The notes under the pieces: model-generated
The model's database searches: none
What the model was told of the DNA's origin: nothing
Seen by the model: the letters and a program-made list of their open reading frames with translations, nothing else
Assembly: GCA_054601695.1 (NCBI GenBank)
Contig: BAAHQB010000300.1
Span: forward strand, 62,001 to 126,000
Reading direction: 5' to 3'
DNA: 64,000 nt
Source: Amorphochlora amoebiformis
Lineage: Eukaryota; Cercozoa; Chlorarachniophyceae
Part shown: in pieces, positions 1-63,173 of the stretch
Position numbering within the stretch: the stretch's first letter is position 1
How the letters are laid out: every line of letters begins with the position of its first letter
Program-made: the position numbers and the translations under genes

Positions 1-41
1 ATATATATATATATATATATATTAAATTGATTTACACTCAG

Positions 42-734
42 GTGCAATCATCAGAAGCCAAGGTAACACAAACACATTTCTCCTCTCTCTCTTCTCTTCC
101 ATCAGACCCAATTATAACCTACCCTAACCAACAACTCTTTCATTATAACCTACCCACTAACTCTTCCAACAATACTCCATTATAATCTATCCTCCTTTCC
201 AACTCTCTTCCATCTATATCCATCCCATTATAACCTAACCACTAACTCTCTTCCATCTATATCCAATTTCAAGCTAACCACTAAGCTTTCTCCACATGTT
301 TCTCATTTCATTAACCGAACCACTTTACCTTGTCGAACAACTATTACCCCATCTAACCGGGTACCTTATTCCGTCCATATCCCATTCTAATCTAACCACT
401 AACCCTTCTATTTCTACCACCCCATTATAACCTAACCACTAACTCTCTCCCTCTCTGCTCTGGCCCTAATCTAACCCATGGAATTCTCATAACCAGTGGC
501 ACTATGTGCTGGTCAAATGATATGCAGGGCTAGGACCGCTAGGGGAGGTCGTGAGTGGAGTTATCTAGGAATTTTCTCGGAAAATGCTGACTTTCTGTGA
601 ACACAAAAAAGAGTGAATTTGGGCTTTTTTTTTCTTTTTTTTTTGTCTTCTTAGGCACGAAAACGTTTGGAGGAACTCAATCTAAAACTGGCAGCCAAGG
701 TAACAATATCATATACATTTATATGCTTTCGTGT

Positions 735-803
<69 letters not shown>

Positions 804-806
804 TAA

Positions 807-848
<42 letters not shown>

Positions 849-919
849 ACTTGTTTATGGATGATATATCTATATATAAAGAGAAATTTATATATGTAAT
901 ATTTTTGTGGATATATACA

Positions 920-953
<34 letters not shown>

Positions 954-1525
954 TTTTATATATATATATATATATATATTTACATACGTTTGAATAGGTA
1001 TGGGTTATGATATGTAATGATATATGTAATCAGTATAAATAATGATACATGTAATTACGAAGTTTGAATATGCATGGGTTATGACATGCAATGATATATC
1101 TAATCAGAATAAGTAGTCATATACGTCATATATGTAATAATTAGGAGTATAACTAATGATATATGTTATTCGGATAAGTAGGGATATCTGTAATTGGGAT
1201 ATATGATATGTAATGCAGGATAAGTATTGATATCTGTAATGGCAGGATAAGGAGATTTCTGAGTTGAGAAGAGCCTGCGAACGGCTCAAATCGTCAGTGT
1301 GCACCATGCTACCCACATCTATACCCTTTTATATACAAATCTGTACCCTTTAATATATATATATATATATATATATATGCATGTGTACCCGGGTTTTTAA
1401 ATACGCATGTGTAACTTTTCGTATACGCTTTTGTACGATTATGCATCGTTATATAGTACCATGTATTTATAAGTATACATATATGTATGTATATATATAT
1501 ATATATACATACATATAAATATATG

Positions 1526-1556
<31 letters not shown>

Positions 1557-1588
1557 CAGTATATTTATATATTATATATTAAGTGTCA

Positions 1589-1632
<44 letters not shown>

Positions 1633-1721
1633 TTATATATGTATACAGCGAGGTGAACCTCTTGAACGGCCGATCCACACAAGCCCTCAAACTGGTACAC
1701 GTATATATACATATATATATA

Positions 1722-1768
<47 letters not shown>

Positions 1769-1815
1769 ATATATACATGTAAAGATATACATATATATAT
1801 ATAGTCATATTTATT

Positions 1816-1854
<39 letters not shown>

Positions 1855-1996
1855 GTTAGGGTGAAGAGAAGCATGCATCGGAAAAGGTGTCTCTCAAACG
1901 GAAAATTCAACAAGCCCAACAAGTACACCACATTATATATATATATATATATATATGTGTATATATGTATATATATATATATATATGTGTGTATAT

Positions 1997-2048
<52 letters not shown>

Positions 2049-2085
2049 TATATATATATGTATATATATATATTATATATATATG

Positions 2086-2120
<35 letters not shown>

Positions 2121-2158
2121 ATGTAATATATATATATACAAGTATATTTATACATATA

Positions 2159-2250
<92 letters not shown>

Positions 2251-2257
2251 ATATATA

Positions 2258-2288
<31 letters not shown>

Positions 2289-2434
2289 GTACATATGTGA
2301 GTGTGTGAGCATATAATTCTTTACACGGGTGCACATTACCTAGGACGCTAATGAAATGCGGGACAGGGCCGCTGAGCGCATTGCCAAGGTAACCCAGATA
2401 CATATTTATATATATATCTGTATATATATATGTA

Positions 2435-2466
<32 letters not shown>

Positions 2467-3099
2467 ATATATAAATATACATATACATATATAAGAGAGA
2501 GAGAGAAAGAGAGAGTTTAGAGAGAGAGGAACACCGAGAAATCACAGAGGAGGAGATGCTAACCCGAGTGAGAAAACCAGTTTCAGAGACACTTTTGGGG
2601 CGGGAGACTTCGATCGAGAAAGAGAAATGTCATCGCCGTAGGACTGGCAAAGAGATCAGATTGATAAGGATATGTATGAGATGAGATTTCGATGATGTAT
2701 GGTTTATATAAAATAATAATAATAATAAGAATATGTATGAGGTGAGGTGATGCTATAGTTGATGTTTGAATTTGGCAGTTGGAGAGCGATTTGGGGGAAT
2801 TACAGCAGATTAGGGATGATAGGCTCGATCAGCTTCAGCAGGTTCACCTTTGTCTTTTATATACAACATATTTATATATAAAAACATACAATATATATAT
2901 ATATACATATTGTGATAAACATACATATATATATATATATATGTGTATATATGTATATATATATGTACATATTGTGATGGATGAAAGAGTCAAGAAACAC
3001 ATGTGCCTAGAAATGTGCATATGTGGAAACTGTATAATATGAAAGAGTAAATTATAATATAGATGTATTACATTACAGGTTTTCGTATGTTATATTTAT

Positions 3100-3134
<35 letters not shown>

Positions 3135-5062
3135 GTGTATATATATATATATATATGCACATCTATGTGTATATGTGTTGATGAATGTACACATTTGTAC
3201 GTGTATTTTAGGCGAAATCCCAGATCTCAAAGCTCCACGACAGCCTCGAAAAGGCATGCATCCCCAAACCCCGACCAGAGTCTAATGAACAGTATCACCC
3301 CACCATTTTCAACCAAAACCAAAACCGAGTGATATTGTAACGACAAAGACTATGGGTGTACTCAAGCCTAGGGACTGGCGTTACGTGACCAGTTTCGGAT
3401 AGATAGATGTTAAGGTTAGGTTAGAGATAACAGATTGCTTATCAAGACTTACTGGTTAACGCTTGCGATAAATGTCAAGGTTGGGTTAGGATGGCAGATC
3501 GCTTATCTTAACGCTATCTCTGTAGCCATAACTTAACGCTATCCCTGTAGCCATAACTGTAACCTCATTAGGTGAAAGCCCACTCGGAGCAGTCTCACAA
3601 AGACATGGAGGTGACAACTTAACAACGAGAGAACGAACAAACGGAACCTATAATTCTGGTTTGGGAAGAATATGTTCTCGCTGTTTATTTATACATATAT
3701 ATATAAAATTACATAATTTTATATTATTACACTCGTATATATATTACATACATGTGTATATTGTACACATATTAATCTAGATTATAGTAGTATACACATG
3801 GAATATGCCATGGGGGAATGTTCTTTGTACAAAATTTGCCTCTGTCGGATTTTCTTTGTGGAGAGGCTTGTCTTGTAGAGAACAGAGTTTCCCTCTGTAC
3901 AGAGAATGTAGGAAGGTCTTCTCCTCCGTAGAGAATTTTCCTTGAAGGTTCCTTGAAAAGAGGAATTTGGGGTGTTGTTGTGTTGTGTAAACTATTCGGC
4001 TTTTCCAGCCACCTGTGACATAATTATTACCAACTACTTGTAATGAAAACATGCATGTAATGTACAAAAATGTGCATATGTACGTATTCATGCATATCCT
4101 GTATTTTCTATAGAGTTAAACCTATACGCATATACAGTGACTTTCTCACGTATCTTATGTTGTTTTAACTCTGTTAACCGTGTCCCCCGGCTGTCCCGTG
4201 TGCCTACAGGCACACATGACAGAGCTCCGAGAAACCCAACAAGAGCTAGCGAAACTTCAACAAAAGGCATCTAAACCTAACCCTAATTTCCTACACCCGT
4301 ACCAAACCATCACCCTAACCTAAACTAACCCTCATGCTCAATAATCTGATCCTTACCCAACCTTAAGTGTCACCCTAACTAAACTAACCCTCATGCTCAA
4401 TAATCTGATCCTTACCCAACCTTAAGTGTCACCCTAACCTAAACTAACCCATATGCTCAATAATCTGATCCTTACCCTAACTTTAAGTGTGACCCTAACC
4501 TAAACTAACCCATATGCTGAATAATCTGATCCGTAGCCTAACGTTAAGCGTGACCCCAACGCCAATCAGGTTCGAGATGCGAAGGATAACGAATCGAAAG
4601 CCAACACGAAGCTACAGGTGCGATAATCCTAACCCTATCGCTCAAAGCCAACCCATCCAGATATATTCAAACCACAACCGTATTAACTCTAGATTCAAAT
4701 TTAAATTTATCTATGAGTCTCAGCGTATTGAGTGAGGGTAACATTTAACATTAGGTTGCTTGCAGTGAAATGTCGAAAGTGAAGGGGGAGTTACAAGCGG
4801 CTAATTCGGAGATTGTCTTGCTTAGGTGTGTGCAAATCTTTAAGGATTTAGTGTATATGTATATATGTGTGTATATGTGTGTGTATCTAAATATACACAC
4901 ATATATTTATATATATACACACACACATGCACACACACACATACACATACACATGTGTGTGTGTGCATGTGTAACACATGAGTGTACATATGTATGGATG
5001 TATGTTATGCATGACATAGCTTTGTACACACACATTCCATCAACAGATGTTAATATACATAT

Positions 5063-5106
<44 letters not shown>

Positions 5107-5120
5107 ATATGCATGCATTC

Positions 5121-5153
<33 letters not shown>

Positions 5154-5558
5154 CATATGTGTATACATGTAAATACTTCATAAGATCTATGCATCAGAAA
5201 ATCTATCCTCGTACGCACCGCAAAGCATACGCGAGATCTCAAACAACAAACGGACCGATCAGCTAACAATCACAAACAACACAAAAAGGTAGAAAAATGT
5301 CTAAAATAATCCCTACAAAAGAACCTTTCGGCTAGTGTTATTTTAGGCTTAGATTAAGAGAAATGCAAGGTATTTGTTCACTTGAAACGTTCGCAAAAAT
5401 AAGTTGAGGTCTGAGAAACCTCAAGATGAGAATGAGAAGAAGTTATGTATTACCGGGAATTATTCATAATAAGTCGGATTTTACAGGTTATACAAGATCT
5501 GGAGCAGGCATTGGCAAAGGTATGCACACGGATGCATGTCATATTTATATCTATATAT

Positions 5559-5603
<45 letters not shown>

Positions 5604-5665
5604 ATATATATAAATATATGTATACACATATATGTATACATATATATACACAGACAAATATATAC

Positions 5666-5715
<50 letters not shown>

Positions 5716-5737
5716 TTATGTAGATGTTTTATACACA

Positions 5738-5798
<61 letters not shown>

Positions 5799-5862
5799 AT
5801 CATATATATGTACATACATACATATATAAAATGTCTAATAAGGCCCAATATATCACTTTAAA

Positions 5863-5920
<58 letters not shown>

Positions 5921-5949
5921 ATTTATTTATTTATTTATTTATACATGTA

Positions 5950-5981
<32 letters not shown>

Positions 5982-6003
5982 CGTGTGTGTTTGTGTGTAT
6001 ATA

Positions 6004-6048
<45 letters not shown>

Positions 6049-6396
6049 ACATATATGTGTTGTATCTATTTATACATATACAAAATATATATATAATGCG
6101 TGCAGGTACAAAAGGATAAGAAGAAGTTGAAAAAGATGATTTTCGTGCTCAGGTACATGTATCTATTGTACATATATACATCTATAATATCACCCACATC
6201 ATATATACATCTATAATATCACCCACATCGAATCAATAGATACATACGAATACAATGATACTTGTGCTCAGGTACATATCATATATACATCTATAATATC
6301 ACCCACATCGAATCAATAGATACATATGAATACATTTATTTACACAGAAATATATATATGTACATACATGCCCATGTATACACATATTATGTCATC

Positions 6397-6485
<89 letters not shown>

Positions 6486-7104
6486 TGTATATTATAATAT
6501 TTGCAGAGCACATATTCGTGAGGTGGCCATGGGGAAAGAAAGGGTAATTCATAATCTACACTGTTGTCAGACATATATATATATAGACATGCATACATAT
6601 ATATGTATATACATATATACATATACACATCTATATATATACATACACATATATACTATACAACTACAAACATACGCAAATTTTTATAAAATATATTGTT
6701 ATTTTGATACACCAGATGGAAAAAGCCAACGAAGTAGTTATGGACGCCAAAACAACTGTAACACGAAACCGAAATCCCAAAACCCAAAACCCGAAAAACC
6801 GAAAAACGACACCCTAGCTAAATATCCCATTCTAGCACACAAAGATGTCTCTAACCTTAACAACACTCCCTTCTGCAAGATGTCTCCTCCTTCAAACCAA
6901 GGTTGCAAAGTATATATGAGATTAGTAATGTAGTGTGTTGTTGTAAGGAGGTCGAGATGATGAAGAAACATCTGCGAGACGTCGAGAGGGAGAGGGACGA
7001 AATCAAAATGAGGTTCTCCTCTGCCTTACTATCATGCTCTTTCCACCCTATTAAAAATGTATTTCGATGTATGTGGTTATTTGGGTAAGCTGCAAGGATA
7101 TGTA

Positions 7105-7162
<58 letters not shown>

Positions 7163-7256
7163 TGTATTTATGTATATAATATATATATATATTTATGTAC
7201 ATGTATATACATATATATAAATAATATATGTAAATACATATATATATATATATATA

Positions 7257-7289
<33 letters not shown>

Positions 7290-7349
7290 GTGCGTACGTA
7301 TGTACACATTTAACCCTATGAATAAATCGACATAGTGTAGTTGACCTGA

Positions 7350-7389
<40 letters not shown>

Positions 7390-7399
7390 TTACATATAC

Positions 7400-7450
<51 letters not shown>

Positions 7451-7487
7451 TTTTGTGTTGTGTATACGTGTATGTGTATATAGATAC

Positions 7488-7518
<31 letters not shown>

Positions 7519-7598
7519 AATGTGTATATTTATACATATGTATATATGTAAATAAGTAGGAATGCTCACGTGCAAACCTTTATACACATATATATATT

Positions 7599-7633
<35 letters not shown>

Positions 7634-7694
7634 GAGTTATGTATACATGTATACCTAAATACATACACATATGTATGTACATATACAATATATA

Positions 7695-7749
<55 letters not shown>

Positions 7750-7804
7750 GCAAATATATACATATAGGCACATGGCAAACACGAGAGCGTTGGAGAAAGA
7801 TTGA
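42..7804 (+). CDS. Gene 1: coiled-coil protein, 19 visible exons, 5' end outside window
   Basis: Exons read in one continuous frame: 42-62, 655-699, 1246-1296, 1653-1694, 1860-1922, 2344-2388, 2779-2841, 3212-3253, 3572-3610, 4210-4266, 4570-4617, 4755-4825, 5198-5288, 5487-5519, 6106-6152, 6507-6543, 6716-6757, 6951-7012 (or from 6948), 7768-7804 with TGA at 7802. They total 936 nt (311 residues). Almost every exon encodes heptad-like charged helix, for example [32 protein letters not shown] and [20 protein letters not shown]. There is no catalytic motif. A structural or cytoskeletal coiled-coil role is inference only. Introns are mostly phase 0; the split codons after 4825, 6152 and 7012 all restore Arg. 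Two introns (after 3253 and 4266) start with GC. A possible extra in-frame exon lies at about 6839-6901, but its composition does not fit. The start codon and N-terminus lie upstream of the window. Confidence 0.85.
63..654 (+). other. Intron 1 of gene 1, degenerate CCTAACCACTAAC repeats
   Basis: The stretch at about 110-480 repeats a roughly 40-60 nt unit containing 'cccattataacctaaccactaactct'-like sequence, a CT-rich tract with many CTAAC motifs. It ends in a T-rich tract (626-652) before the acceptor at 653-654. No coding sequence is seen. Confidence 0.7.
1085..1245 (+). repeat. Degenerate copies of the gene 1 exon 3 acceptor region
   Basis: The acceptor and start of exon 3 (GGCAG then GATAAGG at 1241-1252) are echoed just upstream at about 1214-1224 (TGCAG, GATAAGT) and more loosely at about 1106, 1162 and 1176 (ATAAGTAG). 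All are spaced by GATATATGTAAT-type filler. Only the last copy opens into coding sequence. Confidence 0.6.
4311..4545 (+). repeat. About 61-bp tandem repeat, four copies
   Basis: A unit with ACCCTAACCTAAACTAACCC followed by 'tgctcaataatctgatcctta' is repeated four times in the intron of gene 1 between 4266 and 4570. CTAAC occurs repeatedly on the sense strand. It is not coding. Confidence 0.85.
6140..6330 (+). repeat. Tandem duplication of the exon 15 donor and intron start
   Basis: The 3' end of gene 1 exon 15 with its donor (GTGCTCAG|GTACAT at 6145-6158) recurs at about 6265-6278. It is followed by the same 'atatacatctataatatcacccacatcgaatc' filler. This is a partial exon copy inside the intron. 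Confidence 0.8.
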
Positions 7805-9033
7805 GCGTACGTTTATGAATGACTTCCTCTAAACTGTAACTACTGTAACTCCGGTATCTTGTACATTCACAAGCTGAGAAAATGGGTTTGCGTATGCGTG
7901 TCTAGGTGTAGAGTAGAACTGAAGACTTAAACTGGTAGTTTAACGGCGGCCGCTGAAATTAAGTATTTAATCATTCTATCGTTATTCTCACTCGCTTCAG
8001 TTACTCTTTTACTAGGGTTAATGATAGCGAATCTAGCATCCAGAGCGTGGTCGGAGCGGCTATCCGGCTAAATTCTGAGATCTAGTAGTGGTCTAGTACT
8101 AGTAGTAGGATCAAACACTGTAGATCTCTCATTTGACTAGTTAGATTCTAGATCTTGATATACTCTAGATACTACCAGACTAGATACTAGAGATATACTA
8201 CTAAACTAGACTATGATACGCTAGATACCTAGGATACGTCTATATAGACTAGATAGATCTAGATATACCGTACTATTATACTAACGTACTAGACTAGCTA
8301 ACGATATCCACTGGCCGGTGTTGTTTGTTTTCACTAGTTTTATAGTACCTAGAGTACACTAGTACATCCAGTACATGTTCGAAATAGTTAGAGGGTCAAC
8401 ATTGCTAAAATAACTTTTTAAACATCAAGTTCAAACTTATGCTTTGCTTTCTGAATCTTTAGTTCATTGCAATATAATCTGGATAATCTTAATAGTCGCC
8501 AACCGCCCTTCTAACTAGCCTAAGCCCATTGCCACCGATAGCCTTTCTAGCTCTGTTCACTGATATATAGACAACTATAGACCCAGGAAATTGAGATCTC
8601 TAGATCTAGCGTTTTAAGTATTTAGTTGCCTCAAACGCAAGGCCTATGCTTAATAATATGTATATACGAGGGTTGGGTTAGGTTTGGAGGTTTGAGTGTG
8701 TCCGTGTACAAATATGTCCGCTTTTTTATTCACATCTTCGAAATCCTACATATATCAATAGATACATATAAACATATCAATATACTTATTCAGATAATAT
8801 ATACGTATACGTTTATCTACGGGTATATATTTAACATACTGTAGACATATATGTACGAAATACAGTGGGAGCATTAATACGCGTAAACCATCTATGCATA
8901 TAGCTTATTCTCTATTTATCTGCTTATTAGAGATTCAATATTAATATAAATGTATATACATGAAAAACTTTTATACATATATATATGTATATATACGTAT
9001 ATATATATATATATATACATGTGTGTATATTTA

Positions 9034-9078
<45 letters not shown>

Positions 9079-9112
9079 ATATACATATATATATTGAACA
9101 CACACACAATAA

Positions 9113-9158
<46 letters not shown>

Positions 9159-9433
9159 TCATACATACTTCCAAATATACATTAAATGTTATTTGTCACA
9201 TTCCTGTTATACACACACAGATATGCAAATATATATGCATATATATATTTACATATAAATGTATACATTTATACATGCACTATAACATACACTATATAAT
9301 ACATGAAAAAAGATTTTTGATAGTTTAGGAATGCATGATATATAAGGACAGATTTTTAAACTATTTGGATATGAAGGTTAGGTTAGACACCTTGAGTGCT
9401 GTCTTAGCAACTCTCCTGGGATTTTGATTGACT
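7805..9433. other. Convergent intergenic spacer between genes 1 and 2
   Basis: No exon chain was found. About 8030-8350 is very rich in CTAG, ACTAGT and TAGATCTAG motifs and lacks long (TA)n. About 8940-9210 returns to (TA)n with short (TG)n/(CA)n runs. Both flanking genes end here, so the 3' UTRs of both transcripts must lie inside. I saw no AATAAA close to either stop. Confidence 0.7.
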
Positions 9434-23917
<14,484 letters not shown>

Positions 23918-24655
23918 CTAAATAGAGATAAAGAGGGTTAACTCCACGTGCCACTGAGTACCTGGCACCCGCGTTTCCCCAGTTTATCTTTTCGGTAAGG
24001 ATGGCTACCTGTCCTTAAGCCCGACAGTTACCCTCTCGAGCTTTGAGGTGTGAGACCGAAGTTTTAATAACTAATATACAAAGGGGGTGGTTTAGATATG
24101 AGGACCATGGTTCGACGGGGGAGAGAATAGAAGGGGGGTGAACACACAAGATGTAACTCCGCATTTTTTTAAAAAAGAGCATAGGGCTAAAATCGAAAAA
24201 AACGGATTTTCGCTCTTGAACAGTCTCTCTTTTTCACGTCTATTACCTCTGTCTTCAAGGCAAGAGAGAGAGGGTATAATTCAGGGGGGGACCTGCTTCA
24301 TGGCGGACATGGCTTGATTCGGTCACGAGTTATGTCCGTGAACAAATTGGCCGACAAATTAAAAAAGAATAACCCTAAATGCGAGGAAGTTTCCGAGAAC
24401 CCCATGCACAATGCGTAACGCAACAGTATAAAACTCAATACATCTTGCTTTGTCACGCACATGTCACGCATTATGTCTTCTTGCGTGACATGTCGACATG
24501 ATTTTTCACATAGCGTGATGAACCGTGACGTTTCTAACAAGAGGCATTCCTGCCAAGCGTGACTCCCCGTGACATTCTGAGAATCACGCTTAACACCTCT
24601 GTTCAACCGTCTCCTTTCCGACCAAACTGCAGAGGGGGGGGGGGAAGAAGAGATA
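23918..24655. promoter_or_regulatory. Divergent spacer between genes 2 and 3
   Basis: This is low in (TA)n and close to balanced base composition. It must hold the first exon(s) of gene 2 on the minus strand and probably the promoters of both genes. Minus-strand candidates are a stretch at about 23968-24003 that could encode SHPYRKDKLGKR and an ATG at 24108; neither gives a fully convincing chain. There are repeated CGTGACA and GTCACGC motifs at about 24450-24590. No TATA box assignment is possible amid this background. Confidence 0.45.
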
Positions 24656-30630
<5,975 letters not shown>

Positions 30631-30632
<2 letters not shown>

Positions 30633-30636
30633 TAAA
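30631..30636 (+). promoter_or_regulatory. AATAAA overlapping the gene 3 stop codon
   Basis: TAATAAA at 30630-30636 joins the TAA stop to a polyadenylation-like hexamer. It supports a transcript end here, but the overlap makes it less certain than a spaced signal. Confidence 0.45.
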
Positions 30637-30649
30637 GTATATATATATA

Positions 30650-30688
<39 letters not shown>

Positions 30689-30761
30689 ACATATATATAT
30701 ATATATATATATATATGTAACATATGTTTGTGCATCTATGTATGTATATGTAGTACACATA

Positions 30762-30842
<81 letters not shown>

Positions 30843-30893
30843 ATGTATATATTTGTAAATATTTATATAAACATGCATATATTTATATATACA

Positions 30894-30944
<51 letters not shown>

Positions 30945-31076
30945 TATATGTTTTAAAAGGCATACGATATGGTGTTATAATATTTGTATCAATATATATA
31001 TATATATATATATACATACATATACATATATATAGTCATATATAATATATATATATATATATACATATATATATAG

Positions 31077-31114
<38 letters not shown>

Positions 31115-31176
31115 TATACACATAATCGACACATACATAATATAATGCTATACATAAATATATGTATATACACACA

Positions 31177-31218
<42 letters not shown>

Positions 31219-31336
31219 GTATATATATTTATATATATAAATGCATATATAAATATTTTCTAAATATATATATATATATATATATATACATACATATATA
31301 TATATTTATGTATATAGACACATATATAATAACCAG
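30633..31336. other. TA-rich gap between genes 3 and 4
   Basis: (TA)n with a short GA run at 30925-30944. No exon with supported phase was found. If gene 4 is separate, its first exon(s) and promoter should be here but could not be seen. Confidence 0.5.
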
Positions 31337-36783
<5,447 letters not shown>

Positions 36784-36860
36784 CTAGCCCCCCGCTTACT
36801 ACCAACAACTGTTACTGCAAACACACGTGTACATGTACCTCAGATAGCACTCTTATTTCA

Positions 36861-36866
36861 AATAAA
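36861..36866 (+). promoter_or_regulatory. AATAAA polyadenylation-like signal of gene 4
   Basis: The hexamer lies 78 nt after the TAG stop at 36781-36783, in non-TA-repeat sequence, which is a normal distance for a 3' UTR. It supports the terminal exon call. Confidence 0.6.
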
Positions 36867-37489
36867 GCATTGATTGAAAATATTGACTTAAATTACATCA
36901 TGAGTTTCTGGATTTTCATGATCTCGATGACTTGAAAAATGCATGTTCGAGCCGCTCTCTAGGCTTTGGCCGCTGAGCTGTGGCCACTGTCATGCAGGCT
37001 AATACGTACGTATGCGTACTGAGGCCACATGCCAGACCCGATAGCTACTATCTAGGCTATAGTTTGTTTCTGGAGCTCAGAGAAACTTCTAGAAATTGAT
37101 GCTGAGATCCAGGCAACGTCAGCGCATGATAATCTAAATCTAGTAAATAATGTAAACTTTGATATGATAGCAACAGATTTTCTCAGTGAGTCTAGTATAT
37201 ATCATACCGGTAGACTGGGTATATCCTAGGTATCTGGAGTTATACCGACTATGTAGACCGAGCGACCGCATCTCTAGATTGTATTTTAGATCTCTACCTA
37301 CTGTTGAGACCATGTCTAGTAACTCGGTCTCAGTATGCATCTAGTATGTCCAGACGGTACGTACGTACATCGTAACATACCGTCTACACGGCAATCCTCC
37401 GGTTCAAACACACATCCAATTGCTTATGTGTAGCTGGTATATGTGTGTCACGTGTCATAGTATGCGTACGTATATACGTACGTACTAGA

Positions 37490-37700
37490 TATCATAGTAT
37501 GGTACGTACTACGTATACTATAAGAATTATATACGTACGTATATATCATGAGTAGATGATACCACTCATGTCTGTGCGCATGCGAGGTTTTGTATTATGT
37601 ACGTACTACGTGTACTATAAGAATTATATACGTACGTATATATCATGAGTAGATGATACCAGTCGTGTCTGTGCGCATGCGAGCTTTTGTATTATGTCAT
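37490..37700 (+). repeat. About 95-bp tandem duplication
   Basis: The unit with 'actataagaattatatacgtacgtatatatcatgagtagatgatacca' and 'tctgtgcgcatgcgag' occurs twice, at about 37515-37606 and 37612-37698. The copies differ at few sites, which suggests a recent event. Confidence 0.85.
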
Positions 37701-38729
37701 GGTTTCTTGTACATCTAGACACACAGAGTCGTGCGTAAGTATTTCTGTATTTGGGCAACGATCACTTGTCAGGCCCTGTAACTAGCTAGCTAGTGTAAAT
37801 TATTCTAGCAATACGCCATTCGTATTGATATTAAAATATCCGGTATTGCTAATATCTAGAGAATTATTTAGTTACACATACTAAATACGATACCCGTTAA
37901 AGTGTCCTTACTCGCGAAGTTCGAACTTTTGGACTGATTTGGAACTCTTGCTAGTCTTTCTTGGCTTGCATATGTGATTCACATTCTACCAAATGGACTG
38001 CAGATTATAAACTACTGTCTAAATAGATACTATATGTTTTAGAGTTTCTATCATGATCACTTGCAACTAATTATTGTAATTATTGTTCATCGACCTTGAT
38101 CTGTGACTCTCAGATGGAAAACCTCCACAAGACTAGATCTAAACCTCTCTTTCTCTCTAACCCTCGTGGAACCCTTTCGTAATCCCCACCCTAAAATTAC
38201 CTAATAACACGCAGAACTCAGATACCTAAAAGCTTGAATCTAGTTCTCGTTCGTGTGTTGGTCTGGGAGCATTCATTCATATATATAGTTCATTGTCCGA
38301 CAGACAGTCGCAGAAGCATATGCATTAGTGTAGCATTTCGTAGTAATATCTAAAATACGTGCGTAGCGTTCGAATCTGTGTCCGAAGCGAGCTGCTGCAC
38401 AGCTGTGCAAGCGATCTGCCATCCAACTGAGTGGTCGAGGTAGATATAAATTATGGAATGTTGTGATTGAGGGATATGTATTTGTATAAATTATATTATT
38501 TGTATTTGTATCTTCTTTGTTATTTTACTACACACCCTTATGTATGTATGTATTTATGTTATATATATATGTATATATATTAATACATACATATATATGT
38601 ATATATATAATATTAATGTATATAATATGTATACATATAATGAATATGGTATACACTTATTTACATATAAGTATTATGTATAATATATACACACACATAT
38701 GTATATGTGTATATATATATATATATGTA

Positions 38730-38822
<93 letters not shown>

Positions 38823-38900
38823 CATTTTCTAATGTGTAGTTATATATACATACATTTTCTAATGTGTAGTTATTCATTATGATATATGTATATATATATG

Positions 38901-38937
<37 letters not shown>

Positions 38938-39028
38938 GTGTGTGTATGTATATATCTATATATTCATACCCAAAATATGTAATCATATATGTATATATAT
39001 TATATATATATATATATACATATATAAA

Positions 39029-39064
<36 letters not shown>

Positions 39065-39095
39065 AAATATTCATACCCAAAAATATATAATCATA

Positions 39096-39132
<37 letters not shown>

Positions 39133-39325
39133 AAATATTCATACCCAAAAATATATAATCATCTATAATATATATATATATATATATATAATATGTTATA
39201 TATATATATATATATATATGCATATATATGTATACATACATACATATATATAATATATATATGTGTATAGATATGTGTATATCTGTATATTTTTACATAT
39301 ATGTATATATATATATATATATTTA

Positions 39326-39370
<45 letters not shown>

Positions 39371-39373
39371 CAA

Positions 39374-39408
<35 letters not shown>

Positions 39409-39435
39409 ATATTATATATGGGTCGGGAAGACTTG

Positions 39436-50610
<11,175 letters not shown>

Positions 50611-50691
50611 CAGATTGCGGCTTCCTCCGCTCGAAGTTTCAAAGAATTTCCGGTAATTGGGTACACAAAGAGCTGAAAATTCAGTAGTGTG

Positions 50692-54301
<3,610 letters not shown>

Positions 54302-55004
54302 GTTTTCCCTTGTAGTCCCTGGGAATCCTTAGCTAGTACGAATTACTGAACTCTCATCTGTGGATCGTAACTCTTTAAGACTTAATTTTCGCGAAGAAAA
54401 GTTTTATACTGAATATTATCAAAGCTAATGAACTTCCTTGTCACTGTCTCGATTTTAAAGTCAGATGTCAAATTGCAATTGTAATCCGAAGTTCAGCTGC
54501 ACCATGATTGCAATCGAGCCTAAGTGACACCCTGCAATGAAAAGATTAATTACTAGCATGACCTTCTCGTGAAGTAGGTGAAAAGCCCAAGTATCCGACG
54601 GATGGGTGCCAAAAACAGGCCCATGTTCCAAGATTAATTCTCATGATTTCAAGATTCTAGAGATTTCTCAAGATTATAACTTAATCACTTCCATGGACGC
54701 CAACCGTTGGATGCGAATGTATGTTCTTGGAAACACTCTCAGAAACCCAAGCGACGTCCGAATAATCAATCATCCATCGTAGCGCAGTTTCAGACTTCCG
54801 TTGTTGTTGGGTTACTGTTGTTAAATTATATTTTGGCCATACGTACACCGGCCAGTCACGTTTTCCACCACTTTCGGTGTTGCGAACGAGCCAACGGGAG
54901 AAAATCGGTGTTGCGAACGAGTCAAAAGGTGGAAATCACTATTACATATCTTTAGGCGAATTCGTCCAAGATACACCCAAATCATCAATCGACCCAGTGT
55001 GACA
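54302..55004. other. Spacer between genes 6 and 7
   Basis: About 700 bp of non-repetitive, balanced-composition sequence. It should carry the gene 6 3' UTR and the gene 7 promoter. An inverted or direct 'ggtgttgcgaacgag' pair lies at 54879-54920. No AATAAA or TATA box could be assigned. Confidence 0.5.
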
Positions 55005-63068
<8,064 letters not shown>

Positions 63069-63103
63069 GTACGTGTATATATGAAAAACTCATTTTCTTA
63101 GAC

Positions 63104-63173
<70 letters not shown>

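Larger units (their letters stand above)
36784..39435. other. Convergent intergenic spacer between genes 4 and 5
   Basis: About 36950-38450 lacks long (TA)n and is rich in CTAG, TACGTA and CGTACG motifs, like the other convergent spacer. It includes a tandem duplication at about 37490-37700. About 38560-39420 is (TA)n with a duplicated 31-bp 'tacattttctaatgtgtagtta' unit (38817-38875) and three 'ttcatacccaaa' units (38964-39160). No coding exon was found. Confidence 0.7.
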
